Assembly (NCBI GenBank): GCA_021733925.1
Contig: JAIPJY010000030.1
Coordinates: 1-64,000, forward strand
From: Prosthecobacter sp.
GTDB taxonomy: Bacteria; Verrucomicrobiota; Verrucomicrobiia; Verrucomicrobiales; Verrucomicrobiaceae
DNA: 64,000 bases
Direction: 5' to 3'
The number at the start of each line of letters is the position of its first letter. Position 1 is the stretch's first letter. The notes under the pieces are model-generated. The model worked only from the letters and a program-made list of their open reading frames with translations, had not been told where the DNA came from and did no database searches. Position numbers and translations under genes: made by a program. Shown one piece after another: positions 41,164 to 51,191 of the stretch.

Positions 41164-43665
41164 ATGCAGGTATTCTTCTCTCAAGGTGTTGCCGTTCTTT
41201 GCTCTCAAGCTCCTGATCTCGCTTCGCTGCGTCATCTCATGGAGCGTCATGGCTACACCATCACCAAAGACGAGGAGGTGGGCGAATGGCCTGAAATGCA
41301 GGGCTGCGGAATCACCCTGGCCACTGACTTTGAAAACGGAGCAACCTGCCAGGTGGACATCTGCGAATTTCCCTGGCCGGACGACATGGGAACCACCGGC
41401 GATCCTACGTTGCTGACAAATGCCCACGCCTTGGGGGGCTTTGGCCCGTTTGTTTTTCCAGGAGCCTTTGAGCGTGCACTGCAGTCTCCTGGATACCAGA
41501 GCATCACAGATTCTGCGCGCGACCATCGCGCCTTTGTCCGCTTTCGCATCAGCGGGCCGCTCTTTGCCAAGTCTGAAACCTCTGAAGCGCCCCCTACAAA
41601 CTCCAGTCCTGCTGACGAGATGCTCTTCCTTCTTAAGGCGGCCGCATCACTGGTGGAGATACCTGGAGCGCTGGCCTATTTCAATCCAAACAGCGAATTG
41701 CTGCTTTCGCTGGACGGCCTGGTTGCCGCCCTGGCGGGTGCTGCGGAGGACAAGATTTTTCCGATCGAGGCGGTGTGCCGCTTCCGTGGCTGCCAGGCAG
41801 ATGAGAACTGGTCCTTTGTTGACTCCATCGGCATGGAGCAGCTTGGCCTGCGCGATCATGAATTTGCATGGCCAGGAAATGAACCCGATCGAAAGGAGCA
41901 GATGGATTTCCTTTACCGTCTCCTTTGTTATGAAATAGGCAGCGGAACTGTCATGGCGGGCGGGCACACCACCGACGGGCCTCAGGAAAAACTGTGGCGT
42001 GCGGAGGAACGCGAAACCTCCTGCATGATGCCTCCGCGCAAGGTCCTGCACTGGACCGTCAATGGCGGATCACCGGAACCCGCAGCTCTGGCTGCCGAAG
42101 CGCAAGCCTCATCAGCCCATGAACCTGACTCCGGCATCCCCGATGAGGCAGCACAGGCGATGACCGAAATGGTCCACAAACTGGAGGCCTGGCAGGGCAT
42201 GCGCGAAACGATCCGCGCCCGTGCTATCCAGTGGATGCGCTCACCCGCCTTTCTCACGACTTACTACGATGACGCCCACGCGCCGCTAGCTTTGAAGGTC
42301 GCGATGGATCGCGAGATGCCCCGAAAGAAGGCCACCGAAACATGGCAGATTCTTCAAACCTTTGGCATTCAGACACCTCAGCTCTGGCACCAATACCAGC
42401 AACTGGCAGCCCAGGGACAGGTCCTGTTTGCCGTGCCTTTGATGACCAATCCGGCCTTCAAGGACACCCCCGACACGCTGCTCCCCTGCGCCGTCCTGGT
42501 GGCCACATCACAAACCAGCGAGGACATTCTCGCGGCGGGCATTTTTGTCCCTCTGGCATATGAAATCTATGTCGGAGTGGGAGACGCCAAGAAGTTTCCA
42601 GGCACAGCCAAGATCATGGAAAATGACAGCTACCGGCTGTTCCACCGTGAGATCTTTCCACTTCAAGAAACGCACGGCAGGCAGCTGGTTTTGTTCAACA
42701 TCATGATGCGCAAATCCTGGATGCCCCCGGAAGATGTGCCGTTTATCCCTATGCTGGCCGCAGCGGGTCCTCAGGGACCCTTCATCCAGATTCCTTGGCA
42801 CGTAGCCATCGGTGGTCCTCCACCGGTGGGCCCCCTGCAAAAAGGCCAGTGGGCGGAACTCGCCGAACTGGACCGCGAGGCAGACAGACTGATGGCAGAC
42901 CACGCCGCAAAGAAGGGCGGCACCTCCTGCTTCACGAAGCTCGTGGTGGCTTTCCTCATCTTCTCAGGCATCTTTGTAGCGGTCAGGGACATGCAAAAGG
43001 AGAGTGACTCAGCACCCGTCGCCCCTGCAGTGCAGCCACCTGAGCGGCTCACCGTTTCGAATGTCAAATCCTGGGCGCAGCCTTCCGAAGTACGACTGCA
43101 CACCACCGTGGTGAAAGGAGACGCCTACCAACCGCTGATCGGAGACGGCCTGCAAGGTTCCGGCTTTCTTTTCAAGATCGAGCAAGGCTTTATTCTCGCA
43201 GCCAGCAGCAGGCACCAGTTTGACAATCCGGATCAGGCGCCTTCACGCCTGATGGACATTGGCAGCGCTGGTGATCTGACAGTCTCTCTGAACACCGAGC
43301 AGCTGATCAGGCAGCCTGACTCCCAAATCCAGCTCGTGACTGCATTGTCCGCGCCCGCAACCTGCCTGGAATACCAATCGACGGATGTTTTGAAACATGG
43401 CGATTCGCTGCGGCTCATCCTCGAAAAAGGAAAATGGATCGAAGGCACACTCATGGCACGGACCAACGTTCCTCTGGGCGTCCCCTCCGTTCTCCTGCGC
43501 ATGCGCGTTCAGACAAATGAAAAAGTCGCAGGCAGCAGCGGCTCCCCGATTGTACATGCCGAAACCGGACGCGTCGTGGGAGTCATGCTCGGTGCGGACA
43601 AAGCCGACGCGCCGACCGTTCTGATGTTTGAGACGCTGCGTGTCACTTTAAAGGTAAAAAAGTAG
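41164..43665 (+). CDS. DUF4261 + membrane anchor + trypsin-like domain fusion
   Basis: About 833 residues. Residues 1-270 look like DUF4261 (FFSQGVAVLCSQAPDLASL, PADEMLFLLKAAASLVEIPGALAYF). The middle (about 330-580) is a second unassigned domain rich in aromatic residues. One membrane helix is at about 591-610 (TKLVVAFLIFSGIFVAV). The C-terminal ~200 residues resemble a trypsin-like protease: GDGLQGSGFLFKIEQGFILA and SSGSPIVHAETGRVVGVM with the Ser in GSSGSP. The expected His is replaced by ASSRHQF, so it may be inactive or use a shifted His. Start at 41143 also possible. Confidence 0.6.
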   Translation: MQVFFSQGVAVLCSQAPDLASLRHLMERHGYTITKDEEVGEWPEMQGCGITLATDFENGATCQVDICEFPWPDDMGTTGDPTLLTNAHALGGFGPFVFPGAFERALQSPGYQSITDSARDHRAFVRFRISGPLFAKSETSEAPPTNSSPADEMLFLLKAAASLVEIPGALAYFNPNSELLLSLDGLVAALAGAAEDKIFPIEAVCRFRGCQADENWSFVDSIGMEQLGLRDHEFAWPGNEPDRKEQMDFLYRLLCYEIGSGTVMAGGHTTDGPQEKLWRAEERETSCMMPPRKVLHWTVNGGSPEPAALAAEAQASSAHEPDSGIPDEAAQAMTEMVHKLEAWQGMRETIRARAIQWMRSPAFLTTYYDDAHAPLALKVAMDREMPRKKATETWQILQTFGIQTPQLWHQYQQLAAQGQVLFAVPLMTNPAFKDTPDTLLPCAVLVATSQTSEDILAAGIFVPLAYEIYVGVGDAKKFPGTAKIMENDSYRLFHREIFPLQETHGRQLVLFNIMMRKSWMPPEDVPFIPMLAAAGPQGPFIQIPWHVAIGGPPPVGPLQKGQWAELAELDREADRLMADHAAKKGGTSCFTKLVVAFLIFSGIFVAVRDMQKESDSAPVAPAVQPPERLTVSNVKSWAQPSEVRLHTTVVKGDAYQPLIGDGLQGSGFLFKIEQGFILAASSRHQFDNPDQAPSRLMDIGSAGDLTVSLNTEQLIRQPDSQIQLVTALSAPATCLEYQSTDVLKHGDSLRLILEKGKWIEGTLMARTNVPLGVPSVLLRMRVQTNEKVAGSSGSPIVHAETGRVVGVMLGADKADAPTVLMFETLRVTLKVKK

Positions 43666-43770
43666 CAATTCCCAGTCGCCCATTGAGACAGGCCGCAGTG
43701 AGATTTTCAATGCCAAGTCACCTGAAACAGATTCAATCCTGGCCACGTTGCCCTTCCTAACAGAGCCACC

Positions 43771-44571
43771 ATGCATCGCCTCCTTCTCACCATCCCCCTC
43801 CTTGCCGCCCTCGCCACCGCCGCCGAACCTGCAAAGCAAGCTGAACCCAAGAAAGAAAAGCCCTTCACCCCCGGTGGCATCTACCGGCAGGGCGACATGG
43901 GGCGACCACGCCCCACGGTCATCACTCCACCCACAGCCACCACCGCACCCAGTGACGCCGTCGTTCTCTTCGATGGCAAGGATCTCTCAAAGTTCATCCG
44001 CAAGCCGCGCAGGGATGACAAAGACCAAAGCGACGTGCCCAACTGGAAGATCGAAAACGGATACGCCGAGATCACCCCAAAGGGCGGCGACATTGACACC
44101 AAGGACAAGTTCGGCTCCTGCCAGATTCACCTCGAATGGGCCACGCCAGCCGAAGTTGTAGGCAAGAGCCAGGGCCGTGGCAACAGCGGCGTGCTCATCC
44201 ACGGCTGGGGCGAGGTGCAGGTGCTCGACTCATACGAAAACGACACCTATCCCGATGGCCAGGCCGGCGCGATCTACAACAACTATCCGCCACTCGTGAA
44301 CGCCAGCCGCAAACCCGGTGAATGGCAGAGCTACGACATCATCTGCGAATGCGCCCAGCTTGATGACAAAGGCGCCGTGACCCAGCCCGCACGAATCACC
44401 GTTCTGCACAACGGCATCATCGTTCAACACGCTTCCCCGCTCGAAACCAATCTTCAGGAAGTCGGCTTCGCCCTGCAGGACCATCACAACCCGACCCGCT
44501 ACCGCAACATCTGGGTGCGCCCCCTGCACCGCCGCGATGAGAACGCGAAGAAGGATGAGGTGGCGAAGTGA
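43771..44571 (+). CDS. DUF1080 (3-keto-disaccharide hydrolase) exported protein
   Basis: 266 residues, signal peptide about 1-18 (HRLLLTIPLLAALATAA). DUF1080 core: AVVLFDGKDLSKFI, WKIENGYAEITPKGGDIDTKDKFGSCQIHLEW, GNSGVLIHGWGEVQVLDSYEN, TVLHNGIIVQH and QDHHNPTRYRNIWVRPL. Known members hydrolyse 3-keto-glycosides formed by sugar dehydrogenases; many are concanavalin-like binding modules. Isolated transcription unit. Confidence 0.92.
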   Translation: MHRLLLTIPLLAALATAAEPAKQAEPKKEKPFTPGGIYRQGDMGRPRPTVITPPTATTAPSDAVVLFDGKDLSKFIRKPRRDDKDQSDVPNWKIENGYAEITPKGGDIDTKDKFGSCQIHLEWATPAEVVGKSQGRGNSGVLIHGWGEVQVLDSYENDTYPDGQAGAIYNNYPPLVNASRKPGEWQSYDIICECAQLDDKGAVTQPARITVLHNGIIVQHASPLETNLQEVGFALQDHHNPTRYRNIWVRPLHRRDENAKKDEVAK

Positions 44572-44610
44572 TCCAGCGCGTCTAGCACAGGTCTGCGCAA
44601 AAGAACATCG

Positions 44611-44707
44611 CGGGAGCGTTTTGGAGTGCTCCAGTCCTCTGGAGCTTTGCGCAGGCCGGTGGACGTTCAAAAGCGCCGGAGGACCGGCGCAGTCCAAGAC
44701 GCTGTCG
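44611..44707. repeat. Palindromic interspersed repeat
   Basis: Imperfect 22-bp inverted arms (44616-44637 and 44681-44702, containing TTTTGGAGTGC and its near-complement) with a second internal palindrome. When translated it gives the SVLECSSPLEL-type peptide often seen in spurious verrucomicrobial proteins, which is a sign of a genome-wide repeat. It sits between two convergent genes. Confidence 0.65.
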
Positions 44708-44744
44708 CGAGTGGCGCAGGTGCTGGGAACGTCACAGCCTCAGC

Positions 44745-46202
44745 CTACTTCTTCGCCACCGCAGGCTTCCGCATCTTTTCAGTCACCAGCTTGTGCGTCT
44801 CCTCACCGATCCAGATGTCTGTACAGCATGAAGGCTTGCCGGGAAGTTCTGCAGTGCGGTTAAACAGCAGCACATCACCCTCTTTCAGATCAGCCAGCTT
44901 CACCTGCTTGTCCGCCTTCCACACACGAGTGGCATCGTTCACTCGGAGAATGCAGCTCGCAATGTCCGGGGCGCGTTGCATGTCGCCATTGTAATCCTTC
45001 ACCAGTGGCAGCTGCCAGCCAACATGGATCAGATCCCCGTGAATAGCAGTGACGCGTGCGGTGATCGCGTTTGCGCTGGAGTGACTGAAGTCATCGCTAA
45101 TGCGGTTGACTCGGGTGAAGGCACCTTTCTCATCCTGATAAAGATCGAAACGATAGCGCTGCCCGGTGGGCAGTTGGGCAAACTGAGGGTCCGCGCCGAG
45201 ATACTTGAGGGTGTGCAGCTTGAGCAAAGTAAAGTTCACCGGCTCTCCGGTTAGCTCGGTGAGGAATTGCCCGCTGCCAGTCTTGGAGCCCACCTGAACG
45301 AGTTCCCCAACAACCGTGTGCTCGGAAAAGGGCGGCGGCTTCACTTCATCCTTGGGCTGATACCATGACAAATGCGCATTGCCATAGTCTGTGCGGAAAG
45401 GAAACTGCTCCGGGTAATCCATAGCCACGTTCTCAATCAGTTCCTGATCCTGCATGCGCCCAAAACCATAGCCCATCAAACTCTCGCCATAGAACTGATC
45501 CTGCGCTTTCCACCCAGCAAGAAAGACCCGCACGATACGGCCACGTCGAAAACCTTCGAGCATGTTGCTCACTTTCACAGTCACTTGTACACCGCTGCTT
45601 CCGAAGTACTCCGAGGGCACCTTGTTGACCTCGGTGATGGAGCCACGCTCGCCATCGACACCGGGATTCCACGTGCGCAGTTCATCGTTCGCCACGCAGG
45701 GCCTGGCCTCCTTGCCCACTTCCAACAGTTCCTTGTAGGCAGCCTGAAAGGCAGCCGCATCGCCACTGAAAAAGGTCAGCGTGACTGTGTTGCCCTCAGT
45801 CTTGTCGATCCATCCTGCAACACCACGCTTTTCGGTGAACTCACGGAATTTTTTCAACTGCGCCTCGTCAGCAGGCAACCCATCATCAGTGGTGACTAGC
45901 CGCGTGAGCCGCCCCTCCGCATCAGGCAGCATCAGGAAGGTCATCTTCGTCCCCAGCGGCACCTCGCGCAGATCTGCCTCCACGCCCTTGTACTTCATGA
46001 CCGCGTACGGCGGCATGGAGAACGGCATCAACTTGCCATCATCTGCGCGAAACTCCCCTTTGCGAAGAATGAAGTCCACACTGACCAGCTCACCGTGGAT
46101 GCGTTTGGCATCGCTGAGAGAAGGGAACTCCATCGCCTTGGCCGCATCGGCGGCAGACAGGGACAAGGCGGAGGCAAAGAGGAGGACGCAGAAAAGTCGC
46201 AT
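44745..46202 (-). CDS. Exported protein of unknown function
   Basis: 485 residues with signal peptide (RLFCVLLFASALSLSA). Composition suggests mixed beta barrels or OB-like repeats: several segments of the type HGELVSVDFILRKGEFR, GWIDKTEGNTVTLTFFSG, VVGELVQVGSKTGSGQF and ITARVTAIHGDLIHVGWQ recur, so at least three related ~100-residue beta domains may be present. I do not recognise a family. It lies 21 bp downstream of an LRR protein gene on the same strand and may work with the DUF1552/DUF1592 module. Confidence 0.6.
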   Translation of the reverse strand: MRLFCVLLFASALSLSAADAAKAMEFPSLSDAKRIHGELVSVDFILRKGEFRADDGKLMPFSMPPYAVMKYKGVEADLREVPLGTKMTFLMLPDAEGRLTRLVTTDDGLPADEAQLKKFREFTEKRGVAGWIDKTEGNTVTLTFFSGDAAAFQAAYKELLEVGKEARPCVANDELRTWNPGVDGERGSITEVNKVPSEYFGSSGVQVTVKVSNMLEGFRRGRIVRVFLAGWKAQDQFYGESLMGYGFGRMQDQELIENVAMDYPEQFPFRTDYGNAHLSWYQPKDEVKPPPFSEHTVVGELVQVGSKTGSGQFLTELTGEPVNFTLLKLHTLKYLGADPQFAQLPTGQRYRFDLYQDEKGAFTRVNRISDDFSHSSANAITARVTAIHGDLIHVGWQLPLVKDYNGDMQRAPDIASCILRVNDATRVWKADKQVKLADLKEGDVLLFNRTAELPGKPSCCTDIWIGEETHKLVTEKMRKPAVAKK

Positions 46203-46223
46203 GGGGTCTCGGTTAGAACTGAA

Positions 46224-47225
46224 TCACTTGAATTTCACATCCACCTTCGGCAGCATCGCCTTGATCTTGTCCTGCGTTTCCTGCGGGTAGCCTTTCTGGC
46301 GGTCGATGATTTTCAGTTCCTTGAGGAAGCTGAAGCCTTGCAGCAGTGGCAGGCGTTCTTCGGGCATGGCCGGGCTGCCGAGTTCGAGGGATTCGAGCTG
46401 CGTCATGGTGGCGAGCACCTTGAAATCGTCATCGGTGGTGGCCTTGCAGTTCGTGAGCGTCAGGCGCTTCAGCGTCTTGATCTCTTTGACGATGGGAAGC
46501 GACTCAGATTTGTCGAAACCTTCGCCAAGTTGCAGAGACTCGAGCGGCAGCGCGGTGATGTTCTTCAGCGCTGCAGGTGTCGCATGCGCGCCGAGTTCCA
46601 GCCCCTTGAGCTTCGTCAGCTTGGCCAGATTCGGCGCTCCCGCATCCGTGAACTTCGCATGGGCGAGACTGATGCTTTCGAGGTTCGGCAGATGGTCGCA
46701 CAGTTCCTTCAAACCCTCGTCGTCGATGCTGTTGCCGCGATGGCTCACCTTGACCAGCTTGGTAAAGCCCTCAAATTTTGCGTAGGCGCGTCCGGTGATC
46801 TTGGTGCCGACGAAAGAAAAGGATTCGAGATTCTTCAATCCCGCAAGCTGCACCATTCCCTCATCCGTCAGCGAACCGTTGTTGGTAAAGCGCAGTGTCT
46901 TGAGGTTCGTAAGCTTTGCAATGTTCGGCATCCACTCGTCATTAAACTTGGTGGAAATGACATTCAGCGACTCCAGCGTGGTGATGTGGCCGAGATGCTC
47001 AAAGAAGGCCGCATCATACGGATCTTCCGCGCGGTGATCATGCGGTCCGGTATTCGGCACGGCGAGATCCACCAGCTTCAGGCTCTGGCCGTCCTCAGTC
47101 TTTTCGACTTTCCCCTTCGCGCCTTCGACAATCTTGGTGACGGCTTCGACATGGGGATCCAGGGCAAGGGTGGGAACGGCTGCGGCGAAAGACAGCAGGG
47201 TGATGAATGAGAGGGTTTGTTTCAT
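46224..47225 (-). CDS. Exported leucine-rich-repeat protein
   Basis: 333 residues from ATG 47225 with signal peptide (MKQTLSFITLLSFAAAVPTLA). Eight or more repeats of about 24 residues: LGHITTLESLNVISTKF, IAKLTNLKTLRFTNNGSLTDEGM, LAGLKNLESFSFVGTKI. These are ribonuclease-inhibitor-like or cysteine-free LRRs that form a solenoid for protein or glycan binding. The gene lies 40 bp downstream of a DUF1552 gene. Confidence 0.85.
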   Translation of the reverse strand: MKQTLSFITLLSFAAAVPTLALDPHVEAVTKIVEGAKGKVEKTEDGQSLKLVDLAVPNTGPHDHRAEDPYDAAFFEHLGHITTLESLNVISTKFNDEWMPNIAKLTNLKTLRFTNNGSLTDEGMVQLAGLKNLESFSFVGTKITGRAYAKFEGFTKLVKVSHRGNSIDDEGLKELCDHLPNLESISLAHAKFTDAGAPNLAKLTKLKGLELGAHATPAALKNITALPLESLQLGEGFDKSESLPIVKEIKTLKRLTLTNCKATTDDDFKVLATMTQLESLELGSPAMPEERLPLLQGFSFLKELKIIDRQKGYPQETQDKIKAMLPKVDVKFK

Positions 47226-47264
47226 GGAGTATGGTTGGATAAATTTTGGCAGAGACATTTTTGA

Positions 47265-48662
47265 TCACACGATCTCACTGACCGGACCCAGGCTGTCCAC
47301 GAAGGTCTCGGCATTGACCTCCATCTTCTGCAGCATGGTCACGAGCACGTTGCTGACGCGGGCATTGCCGTCCTTCGGCTTGCCGCAGAGACTGCGCCAT
47401 TCGTCGTAGCTCAGGGTGTAGTCCTCTTTGAGATGCGGCCTGTTGTAGTCAAGGTGCTGGCCGTGTTTCAGCCCAAGTCCCTTGCCTCCCGCGAGGAGCA
47501 TGGGCAGGTTGCTGTTGCAGTGGCTGTGTCCATAGCTCATGCCACTGCCAAAGAGCACCATCGTGCGGTCCAGCAGCGGTTCGTCACCGTCTTTGACCTC
47601 GCGCAACTCATCGAGGAAATGCGCGAACTGCTGCATGATGAAGGCATCGCTCTTCGCCAGACGATCAAGCACCACAGGATCACCATTGTGATGGGAGAGG
47701 TTGTGCCGCGCTTGCGTGATCTGAATCTCAGGAATCGCAAGCCCATTGCCCTCGCTGCCATTCATATACGTGACCACACGCGTCATGTCAGTGCGCAGCG
47801 CGAGAACAATGATGTCAAACATTGTGCGCCAGTACTCACCGGCCTGCGCCTTCGGCACATCGCGTTGAAAGGGCGCGGCCAGATTCTTTTCCACCACGGG
47901 CTTCGGAATGTCCAGCCAGGCGTCGAGTCGCTCAGTGCGCTGCTCCACATCACGCACGGCATGCATGTACTCATCCAGCTTCGTGCGATCATCCGTGCCG
48001 AGAGCCAGGCGTAGCGACTTCGCGTCATCCAGCACCGCATCCAGTACGCTGCGGCGCTTCGTGAGGCGCGCACGCTGCGCATTAATGCCACCCACTTCCT
48101 CACCAAACAGGCGGTTGAAAATGGTCTTCGGATTGTCATCCGCCGGAAGTGGCACGCCGTCGCGTGAGAACGCCAAAGTATTCGTTCCAAAGGGATGCCC
48201 GGTGCCAGAGGAGATGGACAGCTCCAGCGAATTAAAGCGCGTCTGCTGCCCCACCACCTCTGCCATCATCTGGTCGCAGGAGATGGTATTTTCGTATTTG
48301 CGCCCGCCCTGTGCGTCTATCTTCGCGCCCGTGAGCCAGGTGTCCGCACACACATGCGCCTGACCAAGGCCGTTCGGATGATGCAGCCCGCTGAACACAG
48401 TGAGATCCTCCTGATGCTTCGCCAGCGGCTTGAGTGAAGGCGACAGCTCATAGCCACGCCCGGCCTTCGTGCACTGCCACGTCATGCCGTTCACCCCGTT
48501 CGGAATGTACACAAACACACTGCGACGCGGCTTCGCCGTGGCAGCAGCGCTGGCGCGCAAAGGCACCATCGCATCCAGCAGCGGCAGCGCCATGGTGGTG
48601 CCAAGACCGCGCAGGAAGTGGCGGCGGTTGATAAGCCAGCGTTGGGATTGGATGTTGCTCAT
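47265..48662 (-). CDS. DUF1552 protein, Tat-exported
   Basis: 465 residues with a twin-arginine signal (NRRHFLRGLGTTMALPLLDAM). DUF1552 landmarks are RRSVFVYIPNGVNGMTW, the CSDQMMAEV-like ISCDQMMAEVVGQQTRFNSLELSI, and TMVLFGSGMSYGHSHCNSNLPMLLAGG. DUF1552 proteins resemble DUF1501 sulfatase-fold proteins and always accompany DUF1592-type cytochromes, as here 11 bp upstream. Confidence 0.92.
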   Translation of the reverse strand: MSNIQSQRWLINRRHFLRGLGTTMALPLLDAMVPLRASAAATAKPRRSVFVYIPNGVNGMTWQCTKAGRGYELSPSLKPLAKHQEDLTVFSGLHHPNGLGQAHVCADTWLTGAKIDAQGGRKYENTISCDQMMAEVVGQQTRFNSLELSISSGTGHPFGTNTLAFSRDGVPLPADDNPKTIFNRLFGEEVGGINAQRARLTKRRSVLDAVLDDAKSLRLALGTDDRTKLDEYMHAVRDVEQRTERLDAWLDIPKPVVEKNLAAPFQRDVPKAQAGEYWRTMFDIIVLALRTDMTRVVTYMNGSEGNGLAIPEIQITQARHNLSHHNGDPVVLDRLAKSDAFIMQQFAHFLDELREVKDGDEPLLDRTMVLFGSGMSYGHSHCNSNLPMLLAGGKGLGLKHGQHLDYNRPHLKEDYTLSYDEWRSLCGKPKDGNARVSNVLVTMLQKMEVNAETFVDSLGPVSEIV

Positions 48663-48673
48663 GGTGATGCAGG

Positions 48674-51070
48674 TTAACGTTTCAAAAACAGCGGACTGGT
48701 GACAAGAGATTCAATCAACGAAGCGAGCTTGTAGCCGTCAGCTTTGGATTCCTCCGCGACGCGCTTCAGTTCCTCACGATCCGAAAAGGTCATGCCACGG
48801 CGCAGGGCATAAGTGGCGAGCTTATCGGTGATGGCGGCGGCAAATTTGTCCAGGTCATCAAGCAGGATATGCTTCAAAGCCACCGAGTCAGCAAACGCGC
48901 GCCCATCAGGCAGTACGCCACTTGGATCGAGCGTCGGATCGGCCCCTGTGCCATCCTTGATCGTCTCCACGGTGCGCCAGCGACCAATCGCGTCGTAGTT
49001 GTCAAAGGCGATGCCGAGCGGATCAATCTTGTTGTGGCAGGCGGTGCAGTTTGGGTCAGATCGGTGCAGTTCCAGCTTCTCGCGCACGGTCGTTTTCTTG
49101 GCCTTCGCATCCGGCGTGCTCAGCGCTGGCACGTTGGCAGGCGGCGGCGGAGGCGGCCTGCCGATGATGGACTCCAGCATCCACACGCCACGATGCACCG
49201 GGCGATGCCGGGTGCCGTCGGAGGTGAGGCTGAGCACCGAACCCTGCGTAAGCAGCCCACCACGATGATCCTCCGGCTTGAGCACGACACGTTGCAAATG
49301 ATCCCCACGTATGCCCTGGATACCGTAATGCATGGCCAGACGCTCGTTGATCATCGACCAGTCTGAGTCGAGAAACTCGCGCAGGCTGCCGTTGCGTTTC
49401 AGCACTTCATTAAAAAAGCCCAGTGTCTCCGCGACCATGCTCTGCTCCAGATTCTCATCGTAATCAGGATACAGCTCCTTGTCCGGCGGGAACATGCCCA
49501 CCTTGCGCAGTTGCAGCCACTGACGCGGGAAGCTGTTGGCAAACTCCTGCGCCCTGGGGTCAGCAAGCATGCGGTGCACTTCGGCACGCAGCGTTTTCGC
49601 CTCATGCAGACTGCCTTTCTTCGCGAGGTCCAGCAGATGCTCATCCGGCATCGAACTCCACAGGAAGTAGGACAAGCGCGAGGCCAGCTCGTAATCATTG
49701 AGCGTCGGCGCAGCCTTCGTGGCATCGCCTTCTTCGAGATAGAGAAAACTCTTCGCACACATCACACCGATGAGCCCGTTCTTCACCGCCACTTCAAACG
49801 AATCGCCGAGTTCGAGTGATTTTTCGACAGGCTTCATCAGTCGCTCGATCTCTTTTGCGTCCACAGGACGGCGCCACGCACGTGTGGCAAACTTCGTCAA
49901 AATTTCGCGCGCATCCTTGCTGACATAAATCTGCTGATGCGCCTTCGTCGGCCACGAATCAACAATGGGCCCATCCCACTCGACGGTGTCGATGATCAGC
50001 GTTGGCTGAATCGGTTTAAAGTCATCGTCCGTGAGCTTGAGCTGCCACGGCACGCGGCTGCGGGTGTTCGTAAAGGCATTGGGCGTACCGCTGTGGCGTG
50101 AGCGCCGGCCTTCAGGATTCGGCCCGGGCACCGAGTTGATGATGCGCACCGGATACTTGCCCGCGACCAGATGTACACGCGCCTCGACCGTGATAGGTTT
50201 GTCTTCCGGCGCATCGATGTCCTGTTCGATCAATGTGGTGTTGATGCTCGACATGTATACCTTCAGTCGCGGCGCACGGCCGCCTTCAGGCCGCAGCCCG
50301 CTGAGCTTCAGGCGCAGCAGGTAGTCTCCCGTGGTCTTGATGTCGATGTTCCAGCTGTCCGTGGTGTAGTTGCGCGGCACGATCTCGATCCGCACCTTGT
50401 CAGCGATGCCACGCGCCTGGTATTCTTCCTTGAACCCCTTCCAGCGCATGTCAAAGGCCTCCCAGCGGATGACTTCACGCTTGGGCTCGGGCCGCAACGA
50501 GAGCGCTTCATCCAGAATCACATCCGCAGCGGACAAATATTTCTCAATGTGCGCTGGCGAGAGCGTCAGCACGGAGCCGATGCGCTCAAAGCCCTTCCAG
50601 TCCGGATCTTCCGGCAGTCCGCTGGGAGCTTTGACATCGAAATTCACGCCCAGCAGATCGCGCACAGTGTTGCCATACTCATCACGCGTCAGCTTGCGAA
50701 ACGCCACACGCTCGCCCGCCGAAGACTGGCGCACGCTTTCTGATTCGCGCAGTTGCAGCACGATCCAGTCTGCCACGCGCGAAATCTCCTCCGGCTTCGG
50801 CCTCGCTTCGTCATCCGGCGGCATGTCGCCGGAGTTGATGCGGCTCATGATCTCCTCCCAGTGCCCCATGATTTTCGGCGACTGCAGATCCACGATGAGA
50901 TTGTCCACCCGCAAATCCCCCTTCTGCTTTTTGGCGTCATGGCACTTGGTGCAGTGCTGCTCAAAGAAGGGGCGCACGAGGCCGGTGAGATCACGCGATT
51001 CAGCCCCCATGGCAGCATGAGGGGCCAGGAGGGCAGTTGCGGTCAGCGCAGGAAGCAGGAAGCGTGTCAT
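48674..51070 (-). CDS. DUF1592-type planctomycete cytochrome (DUF1587/1592/1588/1585)
   Basis: About 798 residues from ATG 51070, with signal peptide (FLLPALTATALLAPHAAMG). Near the N-terminus FFEQHCTKCHDAKKQKGDLRVDN is a c-type haem site. Then FRKLTRDEYGNTVRDLL (DUF1587), a PA14-like insert around SGLRPEGGRAPRLKVYMSS, TRAWRRPVDAKEIERL and YFLWSSMPDEHLL (DUF1592), TSDGTRHRPVHRGVWMLESI (DUF1588) and NCTACHNKIDPLGIAFDNYD (second CxxCH), ending in DUF1585. It is a periplasmic dihaem protein cooperating with DUF1552. Confidence 0.93.
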   Translation of the reverse strand: MTRFLLPALTATALLAPHAAMGAESRDLTGLVRPFFEQHCTKCHDAKKQKGDLRVDNLIVDLQSPKIMGHWEEIMSRINSGDMPPDDEARPKPEEISRVADWIVLQLRESESVRQSSAGERVAFRKLTRDEYGNTVRDLLGVNFDVKAPSGLPEDPDWKGFERIGSVLTLSPAHIEKYLSAADVILDEALSLRPEPKREVIRWEAFDMRWKGFKEEYQARGIADKVRIEIVPRNYTTDSWNIDIKTTGDYLLRLKLSGLRPEGGRAPRLKVYMSSINTTLIEQDIDAPEDKPITVEARVHLVAGKYPVRIINSVPGPNPEGRRSRHSGTPNAFTNTRSRVPWQLKLTDDDFKPIQPTLIIDTVEWDGPIVDSWPTKAHQQIYVSKDAREILTKFATRAWRRPVDAKEIERLMKPVEKSLELGDSFEVAVKNGLIGVMCAKSFLYLEEGDATKAAPTLNDYELASRLSYFLWSSMPDEHLLDLAKKGSLHEAKTLRAEVHRMLADPRAQEFANSFPRQWLQLRKVGMFPPDKELYPDYDENLEQSMVAETLGFFNEVLKRNGSLREFLDSDWSMINERLAMHYGIQGIRGDHLQRVVLKPEDHRGGLLTQGSVLSLTSDGTRHRPVHRGVWMLESIIGRPPPPPPANVPALSTPDAKAKKTTVREKLELHRSDPNCTACHNKIDPLGIAFDNYDAIGRWRTVETIKDGTGADPTLDPSGVLPDGRAFADSVALKHILLDDLDKFAAAITDKLATYALRRGMTFSDREELKRVAEESKADGYKLASLIESLVTSPLFLKR

Positions 51071-51191
51071 CGGTCTTAAGTTCAAACGGTGCCCCGCAAA
51101 GCTTTGTGCACCTCCCCCGAATGTTCGGGGGAGTCCATGGCAGCAGAACCCAGTGGCAGTGCGGTGCCCGCCTCGCTAGGCTTCGTCCATC

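Noticed and set aside
43748-44161. 137-codon frame overlapping the DUF1080 gene
   Set aside because: Different frame of a certain DUF1080 gene; Ser/Pro-rich composition is typical of shadows.
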